From Pseudomonas bubulae (lineage in GTDB: Bacteria > Pseudomonadota > Gammaproteobacteria > Pseudomonadales > Pseudomonadaceae), in contig NZ_UYJA01000001.1 in assembly GCF_900618535.1 (NCBI RefSeq), forward strand, positions 806,001 through 870,000: a stretch of 64,000 nt of DNA. Reading direction: 5' to 3'. Positions 1 through 9,143 of this stretch are shown one piece after another (position 1 is the first letter of the stretch; the number at the start of each line of letters is the position of its first letter). Both the position numbers and the translations under genes were made by a program. The notes beneath the pieces were generated by a model that worked only from the letters and a program-made list of their open reading frames with translations, did no database searches and was not told where the DNA came from.

Positions 1-2
1 CC

Positions 3-650
3 AATGGACGCCGGGTGGTGGGCCGAAAAATCGGCCTGACCAACCCAAAGGTGCAAGCGCAGCTGGGCGTGGACCAACCGGACTTCGGCACTCTGTTCGC
101 CGACATGTGCTACGGCGACAACCAGACCGTACCCATCGATCGCGTGTTGCAGCCCAAGATCGAGGCTGAAATCGCCTTGATCCTCAAACATGACCTGCCC
201 CACTCCGACACCACCTTCGACGAGGTCATGGCCGCCACCGGCTGGGTGATGCCGGCTCTGGAAATCGTCGGCAGCCGCGTGCAGCAGTGGAACATCCGCT
301 TTGTCGACACGGTGGCCGATAACGCCTCCAGCGGCTGCTACGTACTCGGCGGCCCGGCCCGCAGCCTTGATGGGCTGGACTTGCGCAATGCGGGCATGTG
401 CATGACCCGCAATGGTGAAGAAGTTTCCAGTGGCAGCGGCGCGCAATGCCTGGGCCATCCGCTCAATGCGGCCGTATGGCTGGCTTGCACCATGGCGCGC
501 CTGGGCAATCCGCTGCAAGCGGGCGACATCATCCTGACCGGCGCACTGGGGCCGATGGTGGCCGTGGCCGCCGGTGATCGTTTCGACGCGCATATCGAAG
601 GCATCGGCAGTGTCGGTGTGGACTTCTCGCAACACGGCAGCGCCGAGTAA
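3..650 (+). CDS. mhpD: 2-keto-4-pentenoate hydratase, 5' end cut by the window
   Basis: This enzyme hydrates 2-hydroxypenta-2,4-dienoate to 4-hydroxy-2-oxovalerate in the lower meta-cleavage pathway. The reading frame is open back to base 3 with no stop, and the first visible residues ([13 protein letters not shown]) match the interior of the family, so roughly the first 50 residues lie outside the window. The metal-binding E-x-E pair (PKIEAEIAL) and the later Glu in PALEIVGSR are present. The C-terminus is complete. The next gene starts 32 bases downstream, and the order hydratase-dehydrogenase-aldolase is the usual one for this pathway. The mhp symbol is chosen because an MhpT-like transporter follows; a phenol- or biphenyl-type origin would look the same here. 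Confidence 0.88.
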   Translation, partial: NGRRVVGRKIGLTNPKVQAQLGVDQPDFGTLFADMCYGDNQTVPIDRVLQPKIEAEIALILKHDLPHSDTTFDEVMAATGWVMPALEIVGSRVQQWNIRFVDTVADNASSGCYVLGGPARSLDGLDLRNAGMCMTRNGEEVSSGSGAQCLGHPLNAAVWLACTMARLGNPLQAGDIILTGALGPMVAVAAGDRFDAHIEGIGSVGVDFSQHGSAE

Positions 651-682
651 TCGGCGACTTGCGTGCAACTGAGGCAACAATA

Positions 683-1621
683 ATGAACAAGAAACTCAAG
701 GTCGCCATCATCGGCTCCGGCAATATCGGCACCGACCTGATGATTAAAATCCTGCGCAATGCCCGGCACCTGGAAATGGGCGCAATGGTTGGCATCGACC
801 CGGCCTCCGACGGTCTGGCCCGTGCTGCGCGCATGGGTGTTGCAATCACCCACGAAGGCGTTGAAGGCCTTACGCGCATGGACGTGTTCAAGGACATCGA
901 CTTCGTGTTCGATGCCACATCGGCCGGTGCCCATGTCAAGAACGACGCTTTTCTGCGCGCGATCAAACCCGGCATCCGCCTGATTGACCTCACCCCGGCG
1001 GCCATCGGCCCGTACTGTGTACCGGTGGTCAATCTGGAGCAGAACCTGGACCAGTTGAACGTCAACATGGTGACCTGCGGCGGCCAGGCAACCATTCCGA
1101 TGGTCGCCGCCGTGTCCCGTGTGGCCAAGGTTCATTACGCCGAAATCGTCGCTTCGATTGCCAGTAAATCTGCCGGCCCCGGCACCCGCGCCAATATCGA
1201 CGAGTTCACCGAAACCACCTCCAGGGCCATCGAAGTGATTGGCGGTGCAACCAAGGGCAAGGCGATCATCGTGATGAACCCTGCCGAGCCGCCGCTGATC
1301 ATGCGCGATACCGTTTTTGTACTCAGCGAAGCCGCAGACCAGGCACTGGTCGAGGCGTCTGTCGTCGAAATGGCGGCAGCCGTGCAAGCCTATGTGCCGG
1401 GCTATCGCCTCAAGCAACGCGTGCAGTTTGACGTAATCCCTGAAGACAGGCCGCTGACCATTCCCGGACTGGGCAGATATTCCGGGCTCAAGACTTCAGT
1501 GTTTCTGGAAGTCGAAGGCGCCGCCCACTACCTGCCGGCCTACGCCGGAAATCTCGACATCATGACCTCTGCAGCCTTGGCCACCGCTGAGCGCATGGCG
1601 CTGTCGATGCTCAACGTCTGA
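683..1621 (+). CDS. mhpF: acetaldehyde dehydrogenase (acylating)
   Basis: It converts acetaldehyde, NAD+ and CoA to acetyl-CoA and in this family works in a channelling complex with the aldolase encoded next. The Rossmann glycine motif GSGNIGTD lies at residues 11-18 and the acyl-accepting cysteine is C132 in TCGGQATIP, the same number as in characterised homologues. I use the ATG at 683, giving 312 residues, because homologues begin with M-x-K-K-L-K-V-A; an ATG-less upstream extension to 659 is not family-like. The gene lies 32 bases after the hydratase and 10 bases before the aldolase, so the three are almost certainly cotranscribed. Confidence 0.95.
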   Translation: MNKKLKVAIIGSGNIGTDLMIKILRNARHLEMGAMVGIDPASDGLARAARMGVAITHEGVEGLTRMDVFKDIDFVFDATSAGAHVKNDAFLRAIKPGIRLIDLTPAAIGPYCVPVVNLEQNLDQLNVNMVTCGGQATIPMVAAVSRVAKVHYAEIVASIASKSAGPGTRANIDEFTETTSRAIEVIGGATKGKAIIVMNPAEPPLIMRDTVFVLSEAADQALVEASVVEMAAAVQAYVPGYRLKQRVQFDVIPEDRPLTIPGLGRYSGLKTSVFLEVEGAAHYLPAYAGNLDIMTSAALATAERMALSMLNV

Positions 1622-1631
1622 GGGGAAAACC

Positions 1632-2642
1632 ATGAACGATAAAAAGATCTATATCAGCGACGTCACCCTGCGTGACGGCAGCCATGCCGTGCGCCACCAG
1701 TACTCGTTGCAGAACGTGCAGGACATCGCCCGCGCCCTGGACAAGGCCCGCGTCGACGCCATCGAGGTGGCCCACGGCGATGGTCTGCAAGGTTCGAGTT
1801 TTAACTACGGTTTCGCCTCCCATACCGATCTGGAATGGATCGAAGCGGCGGCGGACGTGATCAGCCACGCAAAAATCACCACCCTGCTGTTGCCCGGCAT
1901 CGGCACGGTGCATGACCTCAAGGCTGCGTACAACGCCGGGGCCCGGGTCGTGCGCATCGCCACGCACTGCACCGAAGCCGATGTCTCGAAACAGCACATC
2001 GAGTACGCCCGGGAACTGGGCATGGACACTGTCGGCTTTTTGATGATGAGCCACATGATCCCTGCCGATCAGTTGGCGGCCCAGGCCAAACTGATGGAGA
2101 GCTACGGCGCGACCTGCGTGTACATGGCCGACTCGGGCGGAGCGATGAACATGCAGGACATTCGCGATCGCTTCCGTGCGTTCAAGGCCGTGCTAAAGCC
2201 TGAAACCGAAACCGGCATGCATGCCCACCACAACCTGTCGCTGGGCGTAGCCAACTCGATTACGGCGGTTGAAGAAGGCTGCGACCGGATCGATGCCAGC
2301 CTCGCGGGCATGGGGGCCGGGGCCGGCAATGCCCCGCTGGAAGTGTTTATCGCCGCCGCCGAGCGTCTGGGCTGGAACCACGGCACAGACCTTTACACGC
2401 TGATGGATGCCGCGGATGACATTGTCCGACCGTTGCAGGATCGCCCGGTGCGGGTCGACCGCGAGACCTTGGCGCTGGGTTATGCCGGGGTGTATTCGAG
2501 CTTCTTGCGCCACGCCGAAATCGCTGCGGCCAAGTACGGCCTCAAGACCCTGGACATCCTGGTCGAACTGGGCAAGCGGCGGATGGTGGGCGGCCAGGAA
2601 GACATGATCGTCGACGTGGCGCTGGACCTGCTCAAACGCTAA
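1632..2642 (+). CDS. mhpE: 4-hydroxy-2-oxovalerate aldolase
   Basis: This divalent-metal aldolase splits 4-hydroxy-2-oxovalerate into pyruvate and acetaldehyde, passing the aldehyde to the dehydrogenase partner. The HMGL-like signature [14 protein letters not shown] starts at residue 10, with R14, D15 and H18 as the expected catalytic and metal residues, and the metal histidines sit in GMHAHH (H197, H199). The length of 336 residues is normal. A Shine-Dalgarno-like AGGGGAAA precedes the ATG. A REP palindrome pair follows within 25 bases, marking the end of the catabolic trio before the transporter genes. Confidence 0.96.
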   Translation: MNDKKIYISDVTLRDGSHAVRHQYSLQNVQDIARALDKARVDAIEVAHGDGLQGSSFNYGFASHTDLEWIEAAADVISHAKITTLLLPGIGTVHDLKAAYNAGARVVRIATHCTEADVSKQHIEYARELGMDTVGFLMMSHMIPADQLAAQAKLMESYGATCVYMADSGGAMNMQDIRDRFRAFKAVLKPETETGMHAHHNLSLGVANSITAVEEGCDRIDASLAGMGAGAGNAPLEVFIAAAERLGWNHGTDLYTLMDAADDIVRPLQDRPVRVDRETLALGYAGVYSSFLRHAEIAAAKYGLKTLDILVELGKRRMVGGQEDMIVDVALDLLKR

Positions 2643-2662
2643 GGCCTTCCTTACCCCCCCCT

Positions 2663-2749
2663 TGTAGGAGCGGGCTTGCTCGCGATGCAGGCAACGCGGT
2701 TTACCTGACGAACCGCATTGATCCAATCGCGAGCAAGCCTGCTCCCACA
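2663..2749. repeat. REP doublet (family I, inverted pair)
   Basis: Two copies of the Pseudomonas REP core, TGTAGGAGCGGGCTTGCTCG and its reverse complement, face each other across about 40 bases. The pair can fold into a large hairpin between the aldolase and the transporter. Related copies occur at 7208, 13622 and 35373. Confidence 0.85.
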
Positions 2750-2803
2750 GAAACAGGGGTTAACGCTGCTTCATCCATAACAACAATAAAACGGGTACAG
2801 CCC

Positions 2804-3997
2804 ATGACTTCACTCAATCTGCAAATGGCCCGCACCATCGGCCTGTGTTTTCTCGTTGCCCTCATGGAAGGCCTCGATCTACAGGCCGCAGGGATCGCTG
2901 CTCAAGGCATGGCTGCCGCGTTCGAACTGGATAAATTACATATGAGCTGGGTGTTCAGCGCCGGAATTTTCGGCCTGTTGCCCGGTGCGTTCGCCGGTGG
3001 GTGGCTGGCTGACCGCATTGGCCGCAAACGGGTGCTGATGGCCTCGGTGGGGCTGTTCGGGGTGTTCTCCCTTGCCACCGCATTGGCCTGGGACATTAAC
3101 AGCCTGCTGGTCGCACGCTGCCTCACCGGCGTTGGCCTCGGTGCCGCCCTGCCCAACCTGATCGCCCTCACCAGCGAAGTGGCTGGCCCGCGCCTGCGCG
3201 GTACGGCGGTAAGCCTCATGTATTGCGGCGTGCCTTTGGGCGCCGCGCTGGCCGCCCTGATCGGCATCGCCGACCTGGCCGGTGGCTGGCAAGTGGTGTT
3301 CTACGTCGGTGGCGTGGTGCCGCTGTTGATCGTGCCGCTGCTGGGGCTCTACCTTCCCGAGTCGCAGCAGTTTCGCAACGTTCAGGGCGAGGCGCCCATC
3401 GGTGTGGTTCGGGGTTTATTTCGCGAGGGCGCGGCACTGCCGACTACGCTTATCTGGGTTAGCTATTTCTTTACCCTGATGGTGGTCTACATCCTGATCA
3501 ACTGGCTGCCCAGCCTGGTGATCGGCCAGGGGTTCACCGGGCGCCAGGCCAGCTGGGTGATGCTTGCCCTGCAAATTGGCGCAGCAGCCGGCACCCTGTT
3601 TCTGGGCTGGGTCATGGACCGCCTGCCCGCCTGGGCGCTGTCGGCACTGATCTATGTGGGCATCCTGGTGTCACTGACCGCCCTTGGGTTGGCGAGCCAT
3701 CTGCCGGGCATGCTGGCGGCGGGCTTTATTGCCGGTTTTTTTGCCACCGGAGGTCAATGCGTGCTCTACGCCCTGGCACCGCATTTCTATCGCCCCTCGA
3801 TACGCGCCACGGGCGTGGGCAGCGCAGTGGCCATCGGTCGCCTCGGTGCCATGAGCGGCCCCTTGGTGGCCGGCAAGATGCTCGCGCTGGGCACCGGCAC
3901 CGCCGGGGTGATGCTGGCGTCGGCGCCAGGCATCGTGATTGCAGCCGTGGCCATGTTTTACCTGTCGGTGCGGCGCAACGCAGCATCACCCGACTGA
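2804..3997 (+). CDS. mhpT: MFS aromatic acid:H+ symporter, MhpT-like
   Basis: A 397-residue major facilitator with twelve apparent membrane segments, most similar by eye to the aromatic acid:proton symporter group that includes the 3-(3-hydroxyphenyl)propionate transporter MhpT. The loop 2-3 signature GGWLADRIGRKR and the family-typical N-terminus with GLDLQAAG near residue 25 are present. It sits after the meta-pathway trio and before an outer-membrane porin, which fits uptake of an aromatic acid. The exact substrate is inferred from this context only. The ATG at 2804 is the first in frame after an A-rich leader; no strong ribosome binding site is seen. Confidence 0.82.
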   Translation: MTSLNLQMARTIGLCFLVALMEGLDLQAAGIAAQGMAAAFELDKLHMSWVFSAGIFGLLPGAFAGGWLADRIGRKRVLMASVGLFGVFSLATALAWDINSLLVARCLTGVGLGAALPNLIALTSEVAGPRLRGTAVSLMYCGVPLGAALAALIGIADLAGGWQVVFYVGGVVPLLIVPLLGLYLPESQQFRNVQGEAPIGVVRGLFREGAALPTTLIWVSYFFTLMVVYILINWLPSLVIGQGFTGRQASWVMLALQIGAAAGTLFLGWVMDRLPAWALSALIYVGILVSLTALGLASHLPGMLAAGFIAGFFATGGQCVLYALAPHFYRPSIRATGVGSAVAIGRLGAMSGPLVAGKMLALGTGTAGVMLASAPGIVIAAVAMFYLSVRRNAASPD

Positions 3998-4059
3998 CTA
4001 CCTGCGCGCCGAAAGGCGCGCAGTGCTCCACCCCCCATAACAATAAAAGTGAACCTGCC

Positions 4060-5331
4060 ATGCTCAAGACTGTTCTTCGGGCGCTCAGCGCCTGCACCTG
4101 GGTTTTATCCATGACCACGGCTGTGGCCAGTGGTTTTGTCGATGACAGCCACGCTGACCTGGTGATGCGCAACTATTACTTCGATCGTAACTACGTCAAT
4201 GCAACCCCGCAGGCTGCGGCCCGAGAGTGGGCGCAGGGTTTTATCCTCAACCTGCGTTCGGGCTACACCGAAGGGCCGGTGGGCTTTGGCCTGGACGCGC
4301 AAGGCTTGCTCGGTGTGCGCCTGGATTCCTCACGCGCCCGCACCGGCACCGGCCTGCTGCCGTATGACGCCAACACCCGCGAGCCTGCCGATGAGTACTC
4401 GGAACTGGGGCTGACCGCCAAGGTTCGCGCCTCGCAAACCGAGCTGCAAGTGGGCACCATCAGCACCTTTTTGCCGATCGCATTCGCCAGCCCTACCCGC
4501 CTCCTGCCACAGACGTTTCGCGGCGCCTACCTGAAGTCTCAGGACATCGATCAACTGACGCTGCACGTCGGCTGGCTGGACCGCATCAACCTGCGCGACT
4601 CAACCGACTACCAGAAAATGTCTGTCGGCTCGCCCAATGGCCGCTTCAATGGTGCGGCCGAGTCCAACCGCTTTATGTTTATCGGCGGCGACTATGCCTG
4701 GTCAGCGCAACTGACTCTCAAGTACTACCACGCCGAACTCGCGCAACTGTACCGCAAGGACTTTTACGGCTTAGTCGATAATCGCAAGCTGGGCCCCGGC
4801 AGCCTGAAAAGCGATTTTCGCCTGTTTATCACTGGCGAAGACGGCGCAGCCAAAGCCGGGACGGTGGACAACCGCAATGCCGCACTGATGCTGACCTACA
4901 GCCTGGGGGCCCATAAATTCGGCGCCGGTTATATGAAACTGACTGGCAAGACTGGCATGCCGTATCTGTTTGGCACCGAACCGCTGGTGATCACTGAGGG
5001 CACCCTCAGTTCCGAGTTCCTCAACCCCAAGGAACGCAGCTGGCAGGTGCGTTATGACTACAACTTTGCCGGGATGGGCGCGCCGGGCCTCAACGGCATG
5101 CTGCGCTACGTGAGTGGCGACAATATCGAGCTGGCCAGGTTTGGCGGCTCGAACCTGAGCGAGAGCGAAAAAGACATCGAAGTCTGGTATGTCCTGCAAA
5201 GCGGCCCGCTCAAGGATCTGTCGCTGCGCCTGCGCAACGCCTGGTACCGCAACGACTTCACCGCCCAGGCCAGCCACCGCGATGACAACGAGCTGCGGCT
5301 CAATATCGATTACACCTGGAAATGGTGGTGA
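4060..5331 (+). CDS. OprD-family outer-membrane porin
   Basis: A 423-residue outer-membrane channel of the OprD (Occ) family. A signal peptide runs to about residue 25 (TAVAS), and the mature protein begins SGFVDDSHADLVMRNYYFDR, the family hallmark. The remainder alternates in the style of beta strands and ends in W-K-W-W, consistent with an outer-membrane C-terminal signature. The frame is open back to 3757 but that extension overlaps the transporter and lacks the signal peptide, so I start at 4060. Lying 62 bases after the MFS gene, it probably supplies the same aromatic substrate across the outer membrane. Confidence 0.88.
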   Translation: MLKTVLRALSACTWVLSMTTAVASGFVDDSHADLVMRNYYFDRNYVNATPQAAAREWAQGFILNLRSGYTEGPVGFGLDAQGLLGVRLDSSRARTGTGLLPYDANTREPADEYSELGLTAKVRASQTELQVGTISTFLPIAFASPTRLLPQTFRGAYLKSQDIDQLTLHVGWLDRINLRDSTDYQKMSVGSPNGRFNGAAESNRFMFIGGDYAWSAQLTLKYYHAELAQLYRKDFYGLVDNRKLGPGSLKSDFRLFITGEDGAAKAGTVDNRNAALMLTYSLGAHKFGAGYMKLTGKTGMPYLFGTEPLVITEGTLSSEFLNPKERSWQVRYDYNFAGMGAPGLNGMLRYVSGDNIELARFGGSNLSESEKDIEVWYVLQSGPLKDLSLRLRNAWYRNDFTAQASHRDDNELRLNIDYTWKWW

Positions 5332-5424
5332 CTATTTGCGACCACACATGCGACATGGGCTGGCTGTGCAGGCAGGAGTTTCGCTAAGCTCTGCGGTTTC
5401 CCATTGTCCTCAAGCGGTAAGCCC

Positions 5425-7128
5425 ATGATTGAAGTCACCGAGGTGTCCATAGCCCAACTGCGCGCCGCGCTCGAATCCGGCCAGACCACGGCGGTAGAAC
5501 TGGTACAGGCTTATCTGGCGCGGATCGACGCCTACGACACAGCTGACACCCCCACCGCCCTCAATGCCGTGGTGGTGCGCAACCCCCTGGCAATGACCGA
5601 GGCGCAGGCCTCCGACGACCGCCGGGCCAAGGGCCAGACCCTCGGCCCGCTGGACGGCATCCCCTATACCGCCAAGGACAGCTACCTGGTCAAGGGCTTG
5701 ACCGCCGCGTCGGGCAGCCCCGCCTTCAAGGACCTGGTGGCGTACCGCGATGCATTCACCATCGAGCGCCTGCGCGGTGCCGGTGCCATCTGCCTGGGCA
5801 AGACCAATATGCCGCCCATGGCCAACGGCGGTATGCAGCGCGGGGTCTATGGCCGCGCTGAAAGCCCGTACAACGCCCACTACCTGACGGCACCTTTTGC
5901 CTCCGGCTCGTCCAACGGTGCGGGCACGGCCACGGCGGCCAGCTTCTCGGCCTTCGGCCTGGCGGAAGAAACCTGGTCGAGCGGGCGCGGCCCGGCGTCC
6001 AACAACGGCCTGTGCGCCTACACCCCTTCACGGGGCGTGATTTCGGTACGTGGCAACTGGCCGCTGACGCCGACCATGGACGTGGTGGTGCCCTTTGCCC
6101 GCACCATGGCCGACTTGCTCGAAGTGCTCGATGTGGTCGTCGCTGAAGATACTGATACCCGTGGAGACCTGTGGCGCCTGCAGCCCTGGGTACCGATTCC
6201 GAGTGTGGCTTCGGTGCGGCCGGCCTCCTATGCACAACTCAATGCCGGCAGCGAAGCGCTGGCCGGCAAACGCTTTGGCGTACCGCGCATGTATATCAAT
6301 GCCGACCCCGAGGCCGGCACATCCGAAGCACCGGGCATCGGCGGCCCCACCGGGCAACGCATCATCACCCGTGCCTCGGTGATCGACCTGTGGCAAGCCG
6401 CGCGCAAGGCCATCGAGGCCCAGGGCGGAGAAGTGATTGAAGTGGACTTCCCGCTGGTCTCCAACTGCGAAGGCGATCGCCCCGGCGCGCCAACCGTGTT
6501 CACCCGCGGGCTGGTGTCCAAAGAGTTTATGCATGACGAGCTTTGGGAGTTGTCCGCGTGGGCGTTCGATGATTTCCTGCGCGCCAACGGTGACCCTAAA
6601 CTCAACCGGTTGGCCGACGTCGATGGGCCGCTGATTTTCCCTCACGACCCGGGCACCCTGCCCAACCGTGAAGACGAACTGGCGGCAGGCATGGACGAAT
6701 ACGTGCGCATGGCCCAGCGCGGGATTACCCCGTGGGATCAGATCAGTAGCGTGCCAGACGGTCTGCGCGGCCTTGAAAAAACCCGGCGCATCGACCTGGA
6801 AGACTGGATGGACCGCCTGGGACTGGATGCCGTGCTGTTCCCGACCGTGGCCGATGTGGCTCCGGCAGATGCGGATGTGAACCCGGCGTCGGCGGATATC
6901 GCCTGGAGCAACGGCGTCTGGGTGGCCAACGGCAACCTGGCCATCCGCCATCTGGGCGTACCGACCGTGACCGTGCCCATGGGCGTGATGGCCGACATCG
7001 GCATGCCGGTGGGGCTGACGTTTGCCGGTCGCGCCTATGACGATTCGACATTGCTGCGCTTTGCTTCGGCATTTGAGGCAACCGGCAGCAAACGCATGAT
7101 CCCGCCGCGTACACCGCCGTTGACGTGA
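5425..7128 (+). CDS. amidase-signature family hydrolase
   Basis: A 567-residue hydrolase of the amidase-signature family, which cuts amide or ester bonds with a Lys-cisSer-Ser triad. The expected residues are K84 (YTAKDSY), S162 (ASGSSNGAG) and S186 (ETWSSGRG); the two serines are 24 residues apart, the spacing seen in characterised members. The surrounding motif is divergent, with GSSNGAG replacing GGSSGG and WSSGR replacing GGSIR, so the substrate cannot be guessed from the closest well-known enzymes. The ATG at 5425 follows a GCGGTAAG stretch; a TTG at 5404 would add seven residues. It lies 93 bases after the porin and may be part of the same catabolic unit. Confidence 0.85.
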   Translation: MIEVTEVSIAQLRAALESGQTTAVELVQAYLARIDAYDTADTPTALNAVVVRNPLAMTEAQASDDRRAKGQTLGPLDGIPYTAKDSYLVKGLTAASGSPAFKDLVAYRDAFTIERLRGAGAICLGKTNMPPMANGGMQRGVYGRAESPYNAHYLTAPFASGSSNGAGTATAASFSAFGLAEETWSSGRGPASNNGLCAYTPSRGVISVRGNWPLTPTMDVVVPFARTMADLLEVLDVVVAEDTDTRGDLWRLQPWVPIPSVASVRPASYAQLNAGSEALAGKRFGVPRMYINADPEAGTSEAPGIGGPTGQRIITRASVIDLWQAARKAIEAQGGEVIEVDFPLVSNCEGDRPGAPTVFTRGLVSKEFMHDELWELSAWAFDDFLRANGDPKLNRLADVDGPLIFPHDPGTLPNREDELAAGMDEYVRMAQRGITPWDQISSVPDGLRGLEKTRRIDLEDWMDRLGLDAVLFPTVADVAPADADVNPASADIAWSNGVWVANGNLAIRHLGVPTVTVPMGVMADIGMPVGLTFAGRAYDDSTLLRFASAFEATGSKRMIPPRTPPLT

Positions 7129-7207
7129 TGGCATGGGCGGGATCTGTGAGCAGCGCCGCTCATAGGTCCCGCCCTCGCACCGGGTGATAAAAACACCCCG
7201 CAATTCC

Positions 7208-7294
7208 TGTGGGAGCGAGCCTGCTCGCGAAGACATCCCTGCGGTTTACCCGAAAGACCGCGTCGCCTGCATCGCGAGCAGGCTCGCTCCCACA
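7208..7294. repeat. REP doublet (family I, inverted pair)
   Basis: TGTGGGAGCGAGCCTGCTCG and its reverse complement are separated by about 40 bases. The pair follows the amidase gene and could act as its transcription end. Confidence 0.85.
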
Positions 7295-7396
7295 TTACCC
7301 GCCCCCGCACCCGCTCCTGATCGACTCTCCAGACTCCAGCAAATTTTCTCCCCTGCCAGTCCCCGGTCACAATCGACAACATCACTGCATTTTTAG

Positions 7397-7424
7397 TTGT
7401 ATACAATAATAACCAATTCTGGTT
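7397..7424. promoter_or_regulatory. possible operator upstream of the 8-oxoguanine deaminase
   Basis: A perfect 10-base palindrome TTGTATACAA (7397-7406) is followed by a second dyad AACCA-ATTC-TGGTT (7411-7424). TTGTATACAA resembles half-sites used by GntR/FadR-type repressors, but no such regulator is encoded nearby, so the role is a guess. The rest of the 560-base gap between 7128 and 7689 holds only the REP pair at 7208 and a leader of about 260 bases with short frames that do not look coding. Confidence 0.35.
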
Positions 7425-7688
7425 ACATCATTGCACGCCTACGACTCCGGCAATCGCCGCTGCGTATTGCGATGGTCAAACACCATGCAGCTTGCACAGC
7501 CGCTTCAATTCAACGCGCCTTACCGGCGCATGTCATCGCGTATTCACTGCGCCCATGGGTGTGCCAGTGAACCGACCGCCCCTGCCCAGCCATGCTGCAT
7601 CCGGCTGCCAGGGCTTGGCTCAAGCCGAAAACCGATGCCTGCAACCGCATCACGTTGAAAGCAAACTCCAAACGGAAGAGGAATACCC

Positions 7689-9047
7689 ATGGCAAAGACT
7701 TTACTGGTCAAGAACGCAGAACTGCTGGTCACAATGGATGGTGAACGCAGGGAAATCCGGCGCGGCGGCCTGTTTATCGAAGACAACCTGATCAAGCAGG
7801 TCGGCCCCAGCGAATCCCTGCCGCAACAGGCCGACGTGATTCTGGACATGACCGGCAAGGTGGTTATCCCGGGCCTGGTCAACACCCACCACCATATGTA
7901 CCAGAGCCTGACCCGCGTTGTACCGGCAGCCCAGGACGGCGAGTTGTTCAATTGGCTCAACAACTTGTATCCAATCTGGGCGCGACTCACGCCGGAAATG
8001 ATCGCGGTTTCGACCCAGACGGCGATGGCCGAGCTGATTCTCTCTGGCTGCACCACTTCCAGTGACCATCTGTATATCTACCCCAACGGCTGCAAGCTGG
8101 ACGACAGCATCCATGCCGCTGCAGAGATCGGCATGCGCTTTCACGCCGCACGCGGGAGCATGAGCGTGGGCCGTAGCCAGGGCGGCTTGCCGCCCGACTC
8201 GGTGGTTGAGAAAGAAAGCCATATTCTCAAAGAGTCCCAGCGTCTGATCGAGGACTACCACGACCCCCGCCATGGCTCGATGCTGCGCATGGTCGTGGCG
8301 CCCTGCTCGCCCTTCTCGGTCAGCCGCGACCTGATGCGCGAGGCCGCAGTACTCGCCCGCCAGTACGGGGTCTCGCTGCACACCCACCTTGCCGAGAACG
8401 TCAGTGACATCGCCTACAGCCGCGAGAAGTTCGGCATGACCCCTGCCGAGTACGCCGAAGACCTGGGCTGGGTCGGCCACGACGTCTGGCACGCCCATTG
8501 CGTGCAACTCGACCAGCACGGCATCGAGCTGTTCGCCCGCACCGGTACTGGGGTCGCCCACTGCCCGTGCTCGAACATGCGCCTGGCTTCGGGGATCGCG
8601 CCGATTCGCAGGATGCGCGACCACGGCGTGCCGGTGGGGTTGGGGGTTGACGGTTCTGCGTCCAACGATGGCGCCAGCATGATTGGTGAAGTACGTCAGG
8701 CCCTGCTGTTGCAGCGGGTGGGTTTTGGCCCCGATGCGATGTCCGCCCGCGAGGCGCTGGAAATTGCCACATTGGGGGGCGCCAAGGTGCTTAACCGCAA
8801 TGATATTGGTGCACTGGCACCGGGCATGGTCGCGGATTTTGTCGCTTTCGACCTTGGCCATCTGGCCTACGCCGGAGCCCATCACGACCCGCTGGCAGCG
8901 TTGGTGTTCTGTACCCCGACCCAGGTCCATACCAGCGTGATCAATGGTCGCGTGGTGGTCAGGGATGGCCACCTCACCACCGTCGACCTGCCGCGGGTGC
9001 TGGAACGCCACAACCAGTTGGCCCACCAGCTGGTCAGCGGTGAATAA
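7689..9047 (+). CDS. 8-oxoguanine deaminase
   Basis: A 452-residue amidohydrolase-superfamily deaminase that converts 8-oxoguanine to urate, closely resembling the characterised P. aeruginosa enzyme Pa0142. The first metal motif H67-x-H69 is in LVNTHHHMYQSL; later zinc and catalytic elements are SLHTHLAE, WHAHCVQLD and the Asp in GLGVDGSASNDG. A good ribosome binding site (AAGAGGA) sits eight bases before the ATG. An NCS2 purine permease follows 96 bases downstream in the same direction, supporting a role in purine salvage or catabolism. A general guanine or isoguanine deaminase activity is the main alternative. Confidence 0.88.
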   Translation: MAKTLLVKNAELLVTMDGERREIRRGGLFIEDNLIKQVGPSESLPQQADVILDMTGKVVIPGLVNTHHHMYQSLTRVVPAAQDGELFNWLNNLYPIWARLTPEMIAVSTQTAMAELILSGCTTSSDHLYIYPNGCKLDDSIHAAAEIGMRFHAARGSMSVGRSQGGLPPDSVVEKESHILKESQRLIEDYHDPRHGSMLRMVVAPCSPFSVSRDLMREAAVLARQYGVSLHTHLAENVSDIAYSREKFGMTPAEYAEDLGWVGHDVWHAHCVQLDQHGIELFARTGTGVAHCPCSNMRLASGIAPIRRMRDHGVPVGLGVDGSASNDGASMIGEVRQALLLQRVGFGPDAMSAREALEIATLGGAKVLNRNDIGALAPGMVADFVAFDLGHLAYAGAHHDPLAALVFCTPTQVHTSVINGRVVVRDGHLTTVDLPRVLERHNQLAHQLVSGE

Positions 9048-9143
9048 CCCCTTCAGGCCGTTGAGTTCCTGAGAGGGCTCAACGGATGCAACTGAGAACG
9101 TGCTGTTAGACGCATCTAAAATAACAAAAGCGAGCTACTCACC

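Noticed and set aside
338..1417. Long minus-strand open frame opposite the hydratase and dehydrogenase genes
   Set aside because: It is a high-GC antisense shadow: the plus-strand genes have clear family motifs, and the antisense peptide has no recognisable domain.
7431..7688. Short frames between the REP pair and the deaminase gene
   Set aside because: They lack ribosome binding sites and family features and lie in the 5' leader of the deaminase gene.
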